A DNA stretch of 64,000 nt from Bacillota bacterium (GTDB lineage Bacteria > Bacillota > UBA994): contig WSXW01000001.1 in assembly GCA_009773495.1 (NCBI GenBank), forward strand, positions 1 to 64,000. The letters run 5' to 3'. Of this stretch, positions 32,987 through 43,035 are shown piece after piece (within the stretch, counting starts at the first letter, position 1; every line of letters begins with the position of its first letter). Made by a program: the position numbers and the translations under genes. The notes beneath the pieces are model-generated. The model ran no database searches. It was not told where the DNA came from and saw nothing but the letters and a program-made list of their open reading frames with translations.

Positions 32987-33864
32987 TTGTATTGACCCCT
33001 CTCCGCCTGCTTTACTTCCTCGAACATGGTTAGATAACTATTATAACGCTCAATAGCTATCTGGCCATCGTGCACCAATGTCTTTACTGCACAGCCTGGT
33101 TCGTTATGATGCTTACAATCGTAAGCAAACCTGCACCTCGCGCGCGCCGCCCTCATCTCTGGAAACAGAGCGCTAATGTCTTGGGACGAAACAGATGACG
33201 GTAATTCTAGCCTACTAAAGCCGGGCGTATCGGCAACGAAAGCGTTGTATTCTGGAACGTAAATCAGTTCTACGTGGCGCGTCGTATGCCTGCCGTGCTG
33301 GGTCTTAGAACTCACTTCGCCTAATCTGACCGCGAGTTCTGGCATCAGGCGATCAATAAGGCTTGATTTTCCGACACCAGATTGACCCGCTAGGACCGAA
33401 GTTTGATTGGCGAGCTCCGCAAAAAGGGGCTCTAAGTCCTCCCCAAATTTTACTGAAACAGCGACTACACGGTAACCTGCAGGCTCATATATGGCGGGAA
33501 TATCAGGGCGCTCAGATAGGTCATTCTTATTAAAACATATTACGGCACGCAAATTAAGCTGCTCAGCTGACACCAAAACACGATCAACCAAACTTAGGTT
33601 GGGCGAAGGGGAGACGAGTGAAGCCATGACAACTACCTGAGTAATATTGGCAACTGTAGGTCGCTCTAACAGGTTGGTGCGAGGCAAGATCTTATCTACC
33701 ACACCTTCCTCATCGCTTAGCTGCACAACTTCAACAAAATCCCCTACCCATGGTTGTTCCGCCCCGGCTCTAAGCTTGCCTCGAGCTCTACAACGCAATA
33801 CAGAGTCTTCTGTCTTTACAAAGTAAAAGCCCGCTAATAACTTGATGATGCGCCCTACCAACAA
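32983..33864 (-). CDS. rsgA: Small ribosomal subunit biogenesis GTPase RsgA
   Basis: A 293-residue circularly permuted GTPase (CpgA/YloQ) acting late in 30S assembly. It has an N-terminal OB-fold, then FNKNDL (G4), GQSGVGKSSLIDRL (G1), TTRHVEL (G2) and DTPGFSRLEL (G3). The C-terminal zinc site is FAYDCKHHNEPGCAVK. The start is TTG 33864 behind GGAGG, one base after prkC's stop. Neighbouring PrkC is known to phosphorylate this protein in B. subtilis. Confidence 0.97.
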   Translation of the reverse strand: MLVGRIIKLLAGFYFVKTEDSVLRCRARGKLRAGAEQPWVGDFVEVVQLSDEEGVVDKILPRTNLLERPTVANITQVVVMASLVSPSPNLSLVDRVLVSAEQLNLRAVICFNKNDLSERPDIPAIYEPAGYRVVAVSVKFGEDLEPLFAELANQTSVLAGQSGVGKSSLIDRLMPELAVRLGEVSSKTQHGRHTTRHVELIYVPEYNAFVADTPGFSRLELPSSVSSQDISALFPEMRAARARCRFAYDCKHHNEPGCAVKTLVHDGQIAIERYNSYLTMFEEVKQAERGQYK

Positions 33865-35763
33865 TTAGTTTCCTCCCCGACCAATAGTCTCATCGCGGTC
33901 AACGCGACCATCAATTTTCACAATTAAGCGATACGGTTCTATACCCGAAACCTGTTCATTAACATCCTCTTCTCCCGGAGCAACAACCCTGTTGACCACA
34001 ACACGCCTACCCTCACGGTCTTCTACACTTATTTCCAAATGAGCGTTAGCTGGTAATTTGGACCGTGGTATGTGGACTGTCACTGGGAGTAGTGTGCCAC
34101 GGCTTATGACAATAGCTATAGCCTCCCCTGGACGTAAACGCTCACCTGCCTGTGGCGACTGTCCTATAATTGTGCCATAAGGTGCGGGATTGTAGTCTCG
34201 AGATATTGCACCTACTGTTAACCCGAGCGCGTTAAGCGTTTCGACCACTTCAATTTCACTAAGGCCAACTAATGGCGGAGAACTCAGCTCTACGATAACA
34301 GGACCAGTGCTCACAACCACATCTATCTGCTGATCACGCTCAGCCCGGAAGCCTACCCGTGGGTTTTGCTCTATAATCTGTTCGACTGGCACCGTTTCAC
34401 TCGAACGGGTAGACTGTTGACCGAGGACGAACCCGGCTTCCAATAGCGTAATCTGTGCCTGTAATAGAGTCATCCCGACAATGTCTGGGACTTCAAGCAG
34501 CTCGGGGCCCCGGCTAGGAACAATTTGTATCACACGACCACTCCTAACGACCCGTCCGCCTTCAGGCTGCTGCCTTATCACCTCATTAGCTGGTACTGCC
34601 GAGTTCCATTCCCCATCCATAATCGTGTAGGACAAGTTCGCTGCCCGTAGTAGCACCTCAGCCTCTTGCAAGGAATGACCCACCACATTAGGGACTTCTA
34701 CCTCCGGGCGTGGCCAAAACACATAAAACAGCACCATTACAGTGGTCAGCATCACCATCAACATCGCTGCTGAGACGATAGTTAACCAAGGGGTCTTCTT
34801 TTTACTCTTGGTTGCCATGTCGTTCCTCCTCGTAGTCGATGCCGCATTCATCCCAGGAACATAAGTATTATCCAATTCTGGGAGAGATTCCGCTTGTTCT
34901 TTAGTTCTACGCTTCGACATCTTCCTCTCCGTTTGGTTCTCCATACTACCGGCAATATCTGCTAAAGCATTGAGCATCCCGTCTGCAGAGCTGAATCGTG
35001 CACCTTGCTCCTTACTCATCGCCTTTAAAACTATCTCTTCTAAGCGAGGATCTATATCCTTGTTCAGCTCGCGCGGGGGTCGCGGTGATTCCTGTAAATG
35101 TTTAAGCCCAATGGAAAAAACGTTATCCCCGGTGAAGGGTACCTGACCCGTGATCATCTCATATAACACAACGCCTAAGGAATATATGTCTGACCGTTCA
35201 TTAGTAAAGCCTCCTCGAGCTTGCTCAGGCGATAAATAGTGGACCGAGCCCATCAGAGAGCCACTTTGGGTAAGTGTCGACGAAGTGGTAGCTCGAGCAA
35301 TACCAAAGTCGGCTACTTTTGCCTGTCCATCCCGGGTTAACAGAATATTATGAGGCTTAATGTCGCGATGAATTACTCCGTGCCGATGTGCATGACGTAG
35401 CCCCTCAGCAATTTGCATGGCAACATCGAGAGCCTGGGACGTGTCCAAAGGACCTTTGTCCATAATATGGTGTTTTAGGGTTTTACCTTCAACGTATTCC
35501 ATCACAATATAGTAAATATCCCCGTCCTGGCCGACATCATATATGCCGACGATGTGAGGGTTTGAAAGGCTTGCTGCGGCTTGTGCTTCGCGACGAAATT
35601 TGGCCACAAAGTCCTCATCGCTTGTCAGTTGTGTGTTAAGGACCTTTACGGCTACAGTTCGATTCAGCAGGGAATCACGTCCCTTGTATACAAAGGCCGT
35701 GCCACCTCCGCCCAAACGTTCACCTAGTGCATAACGGCCACCGAGTACTCTCCCCACCATCAC
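33865..35763 (-). CDS. prkC: Serine/threonine protein kinase with PASTA repeats (PrkC)
   Basis: A 632-residue membrane kinase that senses muropeptides or cell wall fragments. The cytoplasmic kinase domain (about 10-270) has GGGGTAFVYKG, the VAVK lysine, HRDIKPHNILL, DFGIA and SPEQARG. A linker leads to one membrane span (about 325-350), then three PASTA repeats (from PNVVGHSLQEAEVLL, PDIVGMTLLQAQITL and PLVGLSEIEVVETLN) and a C-terminal tail domain. The start is GTG 35763, overlapping prpC's stop; ATG 35760 is equally possible. Confidence 0.97.
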   Translation of the reverse strand: MMVGRVLGGRYALGERLGGGGTAFVYKGRDSLLNRTVAVKVLNTQLTSDEDFVAKFRREAQAAASLSNPHIVGIYDVGQDGDIYYIVMEYVEGKTLKHHIMDKGPLDTSQALDVAMQIAEGLRHAHRHGVIHRDIKPHNILLTRDGQAKVADFGIARATTSSTLTQSGSLMGSVHYLSPEQARGGFTNERSDIYSLGVVLYEMITGQVPFTGDNVFSIGLKHLQESPRPPRELNKDIDPRLEEIVLKAMSKEQGARFSSADGMLNALADIAGSMENQTERKMSKRRTKEQAESLPELDNTYVPGMNAASTTRRNDMATKSKKKTPWLTIVSAAMLMVMLTTVMVLFYVFWPRPEVEVPNVVGHSLQEAEVLLRAANLSYTIMDGEWNSAVPANEVIRQQPEGGRVVRSGRVIQIVPSRGPELLEVPDIVGMTLLQAQITLLEAGFVLGQQSTRSSETVPVEQIIEQNPRVGFRAERDQQIDVVVSTGPVIVELSSPPLVGLSEIEVVETLNALGLTVGAISRDYNPAPYGTIIGQSPQAGERLRPGEAIAIVISRGTLLPVTVHIPRSKLPANAHLEISVEDREGRRVVVNRVVAPGEEDVNEQVSGIEPYRLIVKIDGRVDRDETIGRGGN

Positions 35764-36506
35764 TCAGCACCTCCTTCCCGACACACCAGAACGATAGTAA
35801 CATTATCTGGAGCCCCACGGTCAAGGGCCATGTCCATTAGCTGTTTTACTGCCTGTGCTCTATCTCTGGCTCCTGCCAAAACACTCTCTATTTCTCCATC
35901 AGACACTAGCCTCGTCAATCCATCGGTACAAAACAGAACGCAACAACTATCAATTAAATTGATCATCGCGTAGTCAACTTCTGTTTCCGCCTCAATGCCT
36001 AGTGCTTTGGTCAACATATGACGCTGCGGGTGCTTCTCCGCGTCGTCTAGGGTAAGTCCCCCTTGGCGGACTAGTTCCTCCACTAGAGAGTGATCCCGTG
36101 TGAATCTAGCAAACCCATGCCTTGAATACCCATAGGCACGACTGTCGCCCACGTGGCCAAGAAAAAGATTATCCCCATAGATAAGGGCAGCTGTCAATGT
36201 AGTTCCCATCCCAGCACATTCCTCGCGCGATAGAGATTCATGGTACACTTTTTGGTTGGCATCCCTAAATCCCTGTGCAAGAGCCTCCGGTAAGCCCATT
36301 TCTGTTGCACTGCTTCCAACACCTTGAGCAAGTTGTGTCACGGCAATGCGACTAGCCACATCTCCAGAGCGATGCCCACCCATACCGTCAGCAACACCAC
36401 ACAAGAGGATGTTCTCCCCATACAAGGAGATGGTTTTATTTACCCAGCTGTCCTGGTTTACTGCCCTTACTTTACCCTTGTTACTGTCTACTTGAACCAC
36501 CCACAC
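35760..36506 (-). CDS. prpC: PP2C-type protein phosphatase PrpC
   Basis: A 248-residue metal-dependent Ser/Thr phosphatase opposing PrkC. Motifs in order: NQDSW, GVADGMGGHRSGDVASR, GMGTTLTAALI, GHVGDSRAYGY, TRDHS, and the C-terminal FCTDGLTRLVSD and GAPDNVTIVLV. The start is GTG 36506 with GGGGTGAT upstream. Located between rlmN and prkC as in other Firmicutes. Confidence 0.96.
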   Translation of the reverse strand: MWVVQVDSNKGKVRAVNQDSWVNKTISLYGENILLCGVADGMGGHRSGDVASRIAVTQLAQGVGSSATEMGLPEALAQGFRDANQKVYHESLSREECAGMGTTLTAALIYGDNLFLGHVGDSRAYGYSRHGFARFTRDHSLVEELVRQGGLTLDDAEKHPQRHMLTKALGIEAETEVDYAMINLIDSCCVLFCTDGLTRLVSDGEIESVLAGARDRAQAVKQLMDMALDRGAPDNVTIVLVCREGGAE

Positions 36507-36518
36507 AGTATCACCCCA

Positions 36519-37556
36519 CTAGCGTTTATCCGTGAGACTTCTCCTCAACTGACCGCACGAGCCGCTTATTCCGACTCCTATCTCTCTTCTGATTGTAGCG
36601 TTTATACCGGCCGCCACAAGGACTGCCTGGAAGCGTCTAACTCTCGGCAAAGTGGGTCTTTCCCACGGCATGCCTTCCACGGGGTTCACTGGAATAAGAT
36701 TAACGTGGAAGTCACCGCCTCTTATCTTGGTGGCAAGTTCTGTAGCATTTTTCTCGGAATCATTCACGCCTTTAATCAGCGTATACTCAATGGTAACACG
36801 TCGGCCGGACCTCTGCTGGTATAAATGCATAGCAGCCAGAACCTGGTTAAAAGCATAGCGCTTACTAACGGGCATTAGCTGCTCACGAATTGTGTCATTG
36901 GGGGCATGCAAACTAACACTTAGGGTCACAGGCAATCCCTCTAAGGCCAGCCTCTCGATTTGGGGGACCAGCCCACAAGTCGAGACAGTAATACGGCGAG
37001 GGCTGATGCCGAAGTGAGGCGAAGCGACTGTGCGCAGGAAGCCGATGGTTGCTTCATAATTATCTAATGGTTCGCCCATCCCCATCATTACTATATGAGT
37101 AACTTTCTGATCTCTCTCACTTAGTAAGTTGTTTGCCAGTATAAGCTGTGCTGTCATCTCGTGTGAAGAGAGATTGCGTTTGTATCCACCTTGACCAGAT
37201 GCACAGAAACCACAAGCCATTTTACACCCTACTTGTGAAGACACGCAGAGGGTCACTCCATGATGATAAAACATAATTACGGCTTCTACCAATTGTAAAT
37301 CGGCCAATTCAACCACAAACTTGACGGCCGAGGGAGAGCTCTGTTGGTCTCTAAGCGACGAAGCTACTAGTGGGATTTTTGTTTCTACCAGTTGCTCCCG
37401 TAATGATAACGGGAGGTTAGTCATCTGATTGTAATCTAAAACAGCCCGACTGAATAGCCATTCCTCAATCTGTTTTACCCTAAACTGGGGCTGACAAAGT
37501 GCTTTGATAAAATTTGCACGCTCTTCGGAAGACATACTTAAGAAATCTACTGCCAT
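36519..37556 (-). CDS. rlmN: Dual-specificity RNA methyltransferase RlmN
   Basis: A 345-residue radical-SAM enzyme making m2A2503 in 23S rRNA and m2A37 in some tRNAs. The CxxxCxxC cluster is in CKMACGFCASG. GMGEPLDNY and STCGLVPQI are AdoMet-contacting segments. The two methyl-carrier cysteines are in VSSQVGC and in the C-terminal SGSCGQL region. Preceded by rsmB, followed by prpC. Confidence 0.97.
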   Translation of the reverse strand: MAVDFLSMSSEERANFIKALCQPQFRVKQIEEWLFSRAVLDYNQMTNLPLSLREQLVETKIPLVASSLRDQQSSPSAVKFVVELADLQLVEAVIMFYHHGVTLCVSSQVGCKMACGFCASGQGGYKRNLSSHEMTAQLILANNLLSERDQKVTHIVMMGMGEPLDNYEATIGFLRTVASPHFGISPRRITVSTCGLVPQIERLALEGLPVTLSVSLHAPNDTIREQLMPVSKRYAFNQVLAAMHLYQQRSGRRVTIEYTLIKGVNDSEKNATELATKIRGGDFHVNLIPVNPVEGMPWERPTLPRVRRFQAVLVAAGINATIRREIGVGISGSCGQLRRSLTDKR

Positions 37557-37573
37557 TCTTCAACGCTCCTATT

Positions 37574-38902
37574 CTATTTCCCTGCTCGGATAAATGATGC
37601 AATATAGAATCCATCTAGGCCATCGCGGTGGGGTAAAAAAAGAAAACCCACACCATCCTTACGCTGGCGTGTTCCCACTAGGCGCGGAGGCTCTGCTAAA
37701 ACATAATCTGACCGATTGCTAAGAAGCGCTCTAACGACATCGGTGGTTTCTTCGGGCTCAGTGGTGCAGACGCTGTATACGAGAGTTCCGCCTGGTTTCA
37801 CTAGGTCAGCCGCCTTCACAAGTAACTCTCGTTGCAGCTCTGCAAGCTCTTTAATACTAGCTTCAGAGCGATGTAATCTAATATCAGGTTTGTGTTTTAT
37901 TACACCAAAACCCGAGCAGGGGGCGTCTAATAAAACGCGGTCAGCTTGCTGTATCGTATTTTGTGCCTCTTGGGCTGAAGCAGCGACCGTTTTGATCGAT
38001 GTTAACCGCAAGCGCTGTGCATTCTGACGAACAAGCCCTAGTCTCTGGGGATTAATGTCAAAAGCATATACGACACCTGTGTTCTGCATCAGTTCCGCGA
38101 TGTGAGTGGTTTTCCCACCTGGGGCTGCGCACAGGTCTACAACTGTCTCACCTGGTTGAGGGTCCAAGAAATGCGCACAAAGGGCGGATGCCTCCCCTTG
38201 CACTATATATAACCCCTGCTGAAAAGCGTCGCCTTCAAAGGATGGCGCCTTAGAAAGGTAGAGCACCTCTGGCACGTAAAGCCCTGGCTCAACGTATATC
38301 CCTAGTTCACTAAATGTTGTTGCCAAAGACTTTACTTCTGTTCGCAGAGTGTTTACACGAATAGTAAACCTAGGTGGTTCATTGTTTGCTTGGAGAATCT
38401 GTTCTGTTTCCTCACTGCCGAACTGCTGCAAATATCGCCCCACTAAAAATTGGGGATGTGCATAGCGTACGGATAGGTAATGGATCAAATCCATGTCCTT
38501 ATCAGGCCAGTTAATATCGGTACTTGCCGCTACTTTTCTCAGGACAGCGTTAACAAGACCGATGGTTCCGCGGTGTCCAAACTTATGAGCTAGCTTAACG
38601 GATTCGTCCACGGCTGCGCGGGGGGGGATCCTGTCTAGGAATAACAGTTGAAAAGCACCCACCCTTAAGATGTTTCGCACTGGTACCGGCATTGTATCGA
38701 GCGGTTTTTTGAGGCATTGATTAAGTACGTAATCAAGCGTAATTTGGTGACTCAAGGTACCATACACAAGCTGAATAAGCAGTGCCCTATCAACACCGCT
38801 CACACCCTGTTCGTTATCCTTTGGAAAGGCTAAATTTGCGTAGGCTTTATTTGAATCAACGGACATAAGTACCCGTAAGGCCTGCAATCGTGGATTATCC
38901 AA
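37574..38902 (-). CDS. rsmB: 16S rRNA (cytosine967-C5)-methyltransferase RsmB
   Basis: 442 residues. The N-terminal NusB-like RNA-binding domain (about 1-140) is followed by a Rossmann methyltransferase domain with VDLCAAPGGKTTHIAELM, the catalytic DAPCSGFGV, and SVCTTEPEET with the second cysteine. The start is TTG 38902 behind AGGAGG, 5 nt away. It lies in the def-fmt-yugP-rsmB-rlmN run. Confidence 0.97.
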   Translation of the reverse strand: MDNPRLQALRVLMSVDSNKAYANLAFPKDNEQGVSGVDRALLIQLVYGTLSHQITLDYVLNQCLKKPLDTMPVPVRNILRVGAFQLLFLDRIPPRAAVDESVKLAHKFGHRGTIGLVNAVLRKVAASTDINWPDKDMDLIHYLSVRYAHPQFLVGRYLQQFGSEETEQILQANNEPPRFTIRVNTLRTEVKSLATTFSELGIYVEPGLYVPEVLYLSKAPSFEGDAFQQGLYIVQGEASALCAHFLDPQPGETVVDLCAAPGGKTTHIAELMQNTGVVYAFDINPQRLGLVRQNAQRLRLTSIKTVAASAQEAQNTIQQADRVLLDAPCSGFGVIKHKPDIRLHRSEASIKELAELQRELLVKAADLVKPGGTLVYSVCTTEPEETTDVVRALLSNRSDYVLAEPPRLVGTRQRKDGVGFLFLPHRDGLDGFYIASFIRAGK

Positions 38903-38904
38903 CC

Positions 38905-39588
38905 CTACCTCCTACGACTGCCACGCAACAATACTAGGCGCAAAAAGTGAGCCAACGACACAGCGGTTGCAGCCAAGTATGTGTAGCCTGCCGCCCGAAG
39001 CATATCCCGTACTGGGCCCTCTTCTTCGCGTGTGACATAACCTCCTGTATGCAGTAGAGCCACAGCACGCTGGCTAGCATTAAACTCAACCGGTAGGGTT
39101 ACTATCTGAAACAAGACCGCACCTGCAAAGAGAAAAATACCTACATCCATAAACAGGGGATTATTAAAAAAGAGGCCGGCGAAGAAAAGTGGGAACGCCA
39201 GATTTGACCCGAATGAGGCCACGGGCAGAATTGAACTGCGCAGTGCCAGCGGGAAGTATTGCTCATGGTGTTGCAGGGCGTGTCCGGTCTCATGGGCAGC
39301 AATTCCCAGTGCAGCCACTGATGAGCCGTTAAATACTTCAGACGACAAACGGACCTTCCTAGCACGAGGGTCGTAATGGTCAGAGAGAACCCCCTGGATA
39401 GGTTCAACCTCAACGCCATCTAATCCACCGCGGCGTAAAATATCCTTGGCTACGTCGGCGCCTGTCCTACCAGACAACACCCGCATCATACTATACTTTT
39501 GGTAGGCACTCCGTATTTTAATCTGCGCAAAGGATGCAAATAACATTGCCACTAATATTAGGGCAAAGCCTGGACCACCAAATAACAT
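38905..39588 (-). CDS. Zinc metallopeptidase, YugP type
   Basis: A 227-residue membrane metallopeptidase. The HExxH zinc site is in AAHETGHALQHHE. An N-terminal membrane segment precedes it and two to three follow. The DHYDPRARKVRLSSEVF segment is typical of the family, which is placed with fmt/rsmB in many Clostridia. Substrates are unknown. Two base pairs separate it from rsmB. Confidence 0.93.
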   Translation of the reverse strand: MLFGGPGFALILVAMLFASFAQIKIRSAYQKYSMMRVLSGRTGADVAKDILRRGGLDGVEVEPIQGVLSDHYDPRARKVRLSSEVFNGSSVAALGIAAHETGHALQHHEQYFPLALRSSILPVASFGSNLAFPLFFAGLFFNNPLFMDVGIFLFAGAVLFQIVTLPVEFNASQRAVALLHTGGYVTREEEGPVRDMLRAAGYTYLAATAVSLAHFLRLVLLRGSRRR

Positions 39589-39609
39589 ACTAACGCCTCC
39601 TTCTCCGTG

Positions 39610-40554
39610 TTAGGTAGCTAAGAACAGTCTTGCTCCTAACTCTTTATTATTATAACCTCTTAGGAAATCAGCCGCGCTCATAATTTTTTTGCCTGCGGGC
39701 TGAACCGCCTGAATTTCTAAACAGGTATCACCGCAGCCTACAAACACTTTCTCGGCTCTCGCCTCAACTAGACCAGGTGCGAGTCTAAGCTGTTCTTCAC
39801 TCAAGCGAGATTGCAGGATTCGCAAGTAGCTACCACTTACTGTAGTAAAGGCACCTGGCCACGGGTTGAATCCTCTTATTTTGTTATGGATAGCGAGAGC
39901 ACTCTTGTTGAAGTCCAATCTTCCGTTTTCTTTGGTTACGTTACGAGCGTAACTAGCATCAGTGTCGTTCTGCTCTCTACGTTGTGACTCACCTAGGTCT
40001 TCAAAACTAAGCACCTTGATTATTAGCTCTGCCCCAAGCTCTGCGAGCTCAGTAAATATCTCGCCGCAAGTTTGGTTTATAAGTATGGGGATTCGCTCCT
40101 GAAGAATCATATCTCCGGTATCTAATCCCCGCGCCATTTGCATTATGGTAATTCCTGTCTCTGTCTCTCCGTTTACTATAGCCCAATGAATAGGTGCCCC
40201 GCCCCGATACTTCGGCAAAAGTGAGGCGTGAATGTTTATGCACCCGTAACTAGGCAAGCTCAAGACCCCCTGCGGAAGCAATTGAGCGTAAGCCGCGACC
40301 ACGATAACTTCAGGGTTAAGAGCTATTAACTCCTTTAACACCTCGAACCTTCGCAGGCTTTGAGGTTGGTAAACCGGTAAGCCTAACTTAAGCGCTACCT
40401 CCTTAAGCGGCGGAGGCGTCAAACCTCTGCCGCGACCTGCAGGGCTGTCAGGCTTAGTATACACTGCTAGGATCGTATGCCCCGCACTATGAATTGCCTT
40501 AAGAGATGGAACAGCAAAGTCCGGAGTGCCCATAAACACAATCCGTCTACTCAT
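39610..40554 (-). CDS. fmt: Methionyl-tRNA formyltransferase
   Basis: 314 residues, formylating initiator Met-tRNA. Family motifs: FMGTPDFAVPSL, TKPDSPAGRGRGLTPPPLK, the formyl-transfer ASLLPKYRGGAPIHWAI with its conserved Asn/His, and MxxGLDTGD. The C-terminal tRNA-binding OB-like domain is at about 205-314. The ATG overlaps the def stop by 8 bp. Confidence 0.97.
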   Translation of the reverse strand: MSRRIVFMGTPDFAVPSLKAIHSAGHTILAVYTKPDSPAGRGRGLTPPPLKEVALKLGLPVYQPQSLRRFEVLKELIALNPEVIVVAAYAQLLPQGVLSLPSYGCINIHASLLPKYRGGAPIHWAIVNGETETGITIMQMARGLDTGDMILQERIPILINQTCGEIFTELAELGAELIIKVLSFEDLGESQRREQNDTDASYARNVTKENGRLDFNKSALAIHNKIRGFNPWPGAFTTVSGSYLRILQSRLSEEQLRLAPGLVEARAEKVFVGCGDTCLEIQAVQPAGKKIMSAADFLRGYNNKELGARLFLAT

Positions 40555-41020
40555 CGGCTAGCTCTTCTTCCGGTAGATAACGAATAACTTTGTCTACAAA
40601 CAGTACTCCTTGCAAGTGATCGAGCTCATGCTGCAGTACTCGGGCCAAAAACTCTGTGGCTTCTATCTCTAGGAGTTCGCCCTTCAAATCTTGAGCATGC
40701 ACCCGGATCTGCGAATAACGCTCGACTTCGCCATAGACCCCTGGAACACTCAGACACCCTTCGACACCAACTTCGTGACCCTCTGCCAGAACTATCTTGG
40801 GGTTAATCAGAGCGTATCGCTCCCCATCCCCGGCATCGAGCACTATAATGCTCTTGGGGATAGCAATTTGGGGTGCTGCCAACCCTACCCCGTTGTAGTG
40901 ATACATTGTCTCAAACATATCTTCTACCAAACGGGCCAGGGTCTCATCAAATCTCTTTACAGTAGCCGTATGCTCCCTTAAAACAGGGTCACCCTTCTCT
41001 CGCACAATACGAATAGCCAT
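40547..41020 (-). CDS. def: Peptide deformylase
   Basis: A 157-residue metalloenzyme removing N-formyl groups. All three motifs are present: GVGLAAPQIA, EGCLSVPG (metal Cys) and QHELDHLQG (metal His and catalytic Glu). ATG 41020 is chosen with GGGGTGGTG upstream; the GTG at 41032 lies inside that site. Operon priA-def-fmt. Confidence 0.97.
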   Translation of the reverse strand: MAIRIVREKGDPVLREHTATVKRFDETLARLVEDMFETMYHYNGVGLAAPQIAIPKSIIVLDAGDGERYALINPKIVLAEGHEVGVEGCLSVPGVYGEVERYSQIRVHAQDLKGELLEIEATEFLARVLQHELDHLQGVLFVDKVIRYLPEEELADE

Positions 41021-41038
41021 TCTTTGCACCACCCCGTT

Positions 41039-43024
41039 CTAGTCTATGACCACAAACCAATTAACAACGTTACTACAGCACTCGTCTATCTCCTGCTTTA
41101 ATCCGGTTAAAAGCTTTTGCAGCATGCGTCTGCTCTCTCCCTTAAGAATTAGTTGATAACGATAGATTCTCTTCACCCGCTCAGGGCTTGCAGCTATTGG
41201 CCCTAGCAGTACTATGCCTGTCTGCGACCCAAACAGCATCGCCACGCTTCGAGCGGTAGTCTGGACTTTAGCTTGGTCTACGCCCCGAAAATGTAGTGTT
41301 ACCAAACCACCAAACGGCGGATAATCCAACTTCCTTCTCAACCTAGATTCTAGCTTATAGAAAGCCTCGTAGCTTTGCTCGGCGGCTAAACGAAGACAAT
41401 AATGATCTGGATTAAAGGTTTGAACATACACCTTACCCTTTAGTTTACCACGTCCGGATCTTCCGGCTACCTGCATCAATAAATGAAAGCTCTCTTCCAC
41501 TGCCCTGAAGTCCGGAAAAAACAACCCGCTGTCGGCATCAATCACACCTACAACCGTTACATTAGGAAAGTCTAGTCCCTTAGCTATCATACGAGTACCC
41601 AGCATTATTTGCGTGTTGGCCGAACCAAACTCAGATAATAGCTGTTGGTGCGCACCTTTGCGACTTGTAGTATCAGCGTCTACTCGTGTAATGGAATACT
41701 GTGGGAATAGCTCTATGAGCTCCTCTTCAAGTCTTTCTGTGCCAGCGCCACGATTACGCAGGCTAAGGCTGCCACACCGTCTACACTCGCGATGTACCCG
41801 TTCAGTATAACCGCAATAGTGACACTTAAGTAATCCCGGACCAGAATGAAAATGCAAGCTCACATCGCAGTGCGGACATAACGGAATATGTCCGCAATCT
41901 TGGCAGAGAGAGAATTGAGCGTAACCCCTGCGGTTAAATAATAATAGGCCCTGCTCGCCTGCCGCAAGCCTTTCCTCTAGGGCGCAGAACAGTGGCAATG
42001 AAATCAGTTTTTTATGTCCGGCCCTAAGTTGCTCCCTCATGTCAACCAACTCAACCTCGGGCAGACTACTCCCTTGAGGTCGCAATGTCATGGACAGGAG
42101 ATTAGTCTTACCTCGTGCTGCGGAAGAGTAGACATCTAGAGAGGGGGTGGCGCTTCCTAAAACAACCACTCCTCCTTGTTGATTAACTCTTAATTGGGCT
42201 ACAACACGAGTGTGGAAGTTAACGCCTCCCTCATGTCGATAGCTAGTTTCGTGTTCCTCATCAACAATTATTACACCGATATCACTCACTGGTGCAAAAA
42301 TGGCCGAACGAGCACCAACAACAATGCGAATATCGCCGACCTGTATCCTTTTCCATGTCCGCGCCCTTAAGCCTGGGGATAAGCCACTATGTAGCACGCC
42401 TAGTCTATCTCCAAACCGGCTAGAGAGTATGGATACGATTTGAGGAGTAAGAGAAATCTCTGGTACGAGGTAGATAGCTTGTTTGCCCATTCTTAGTGCG
42501 TGCTCAATAGCCAATAAGTATACTTCTGTCTTACCGCTGCCAGTTACACCGTGTAGGAGGTATGGTGTACTTTCGCCATTGGTCATCGCTGTGGTTATTT
42601 TTGTGGCGGCGTACAGCTGCTCGGGAGTAAACTCCGTAGGCTTGGTACGGTTCAATACTTCCGACGTCTGCTCTAGGGCATCAACTTTAGCTCTCTTTAG
42701 GCCCGCTGTCTCCTTTAGCCCTAGAGGCACAGGTAGCATTAATTCTAGAGCTGCCCCGTAAGAACAAAGATAGAATTCTGCTATGGTGTCGGCAAGCGAC
42801 AAGAGATTGGCGTCTAACCATACATGCCCTCCATAGAGAGGGCCTATTATATCCTTAATCTCCTGATCAGTTCTATCAGTATCATCTAGATTTTCTACGA
42901 CTATTGCAGCCACTTGACGGTTGCCTAGAGGCACTCGAACAAGACTGCCGACCTTTGCTTGGCCCCGATATGTGAGACGTCTGTCATGCAAGGCGTGCAC
43001 ATTAACCACAACTTCACAGTACAT
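41039..43024 (-). CDS. priA: Primosomal protein N' (PriA helicase), compact form
   Basis: 661 residues. Domains: the N-terminal 3'-DNA-end-binding domain (about 1-105), helicase motifs GVTGSGKTEVYL, VDEEH and GSATPSLD, a zinc region (CQDCGHIPLCPHC and CHYCGYTERVHRECRRCG), and helicase domain 2 with GTRMIAKGLDFPNV and QVAGRSGRG. Only about 35 residues separate the N-terminal domain from the helicase, so the winged-helix domain of longer homologues (about 730-800 residues) appears to be missing. The binding site before ATG 43024 is poor. Confidence 0.95.
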   Translation of the reverse strand: MYCEVVVNVHALHDRRLTYRGQAKVGSLVRVPLGNRQVAAIVVENLDDTDRTDQEIKDIIGPLYGGHVWLDANLLSLADTIAEFYLCSYGAALELMLPVPLGLKETAGLKRAKVDALEQTSEVLNRTKPTEFTPEQLYAATKITTAMTNGESTPYLLHGVTGSGKTEVYLLAIEHALRMGKQAIYLVPEISLTPQIVSILSSRFGDRLGVLHSGLSPGLRARTWKRIQVGDIRIVVGARSAIFAPVSDIGVIIVDEEHETSYRHEGGVNFHTRVVAQLRVNQQGGVVVLGSATPSLDVYSSAARGKTNLLSMTLRPQGSSLPEVELVDMREQLRAGHKKLISLPLFCALEERLAAGEQGLLLFNRRGYAQFSLCQDCGHIPLCPHCDVSLHFHSGPGLLKCHYCGYTERVHRECRRCGSLSLRNRGAGTERLEEELIELFPQYSITRVDADTTSRKGAHQQLLSEFGSANTQIMLGTRMIAKGLDFPNVTVVGVIDADSGLFFPDFRAVEESFHLLMQVAGRSGRGKLKGKVYVQTFNPDHYCLRLAAEQSYEAFYKLESRLRRKLDYPPFGGLVTLHFRGVDQAKVQTTARSVAMLFGSQTGIVLLGPIAASPERVKRIYRYQLILKGESRRMLQKLLTGLKQEIDECCSNVVNWFVVID

Positions 43025-43035
43025 TGGCTTATTAG

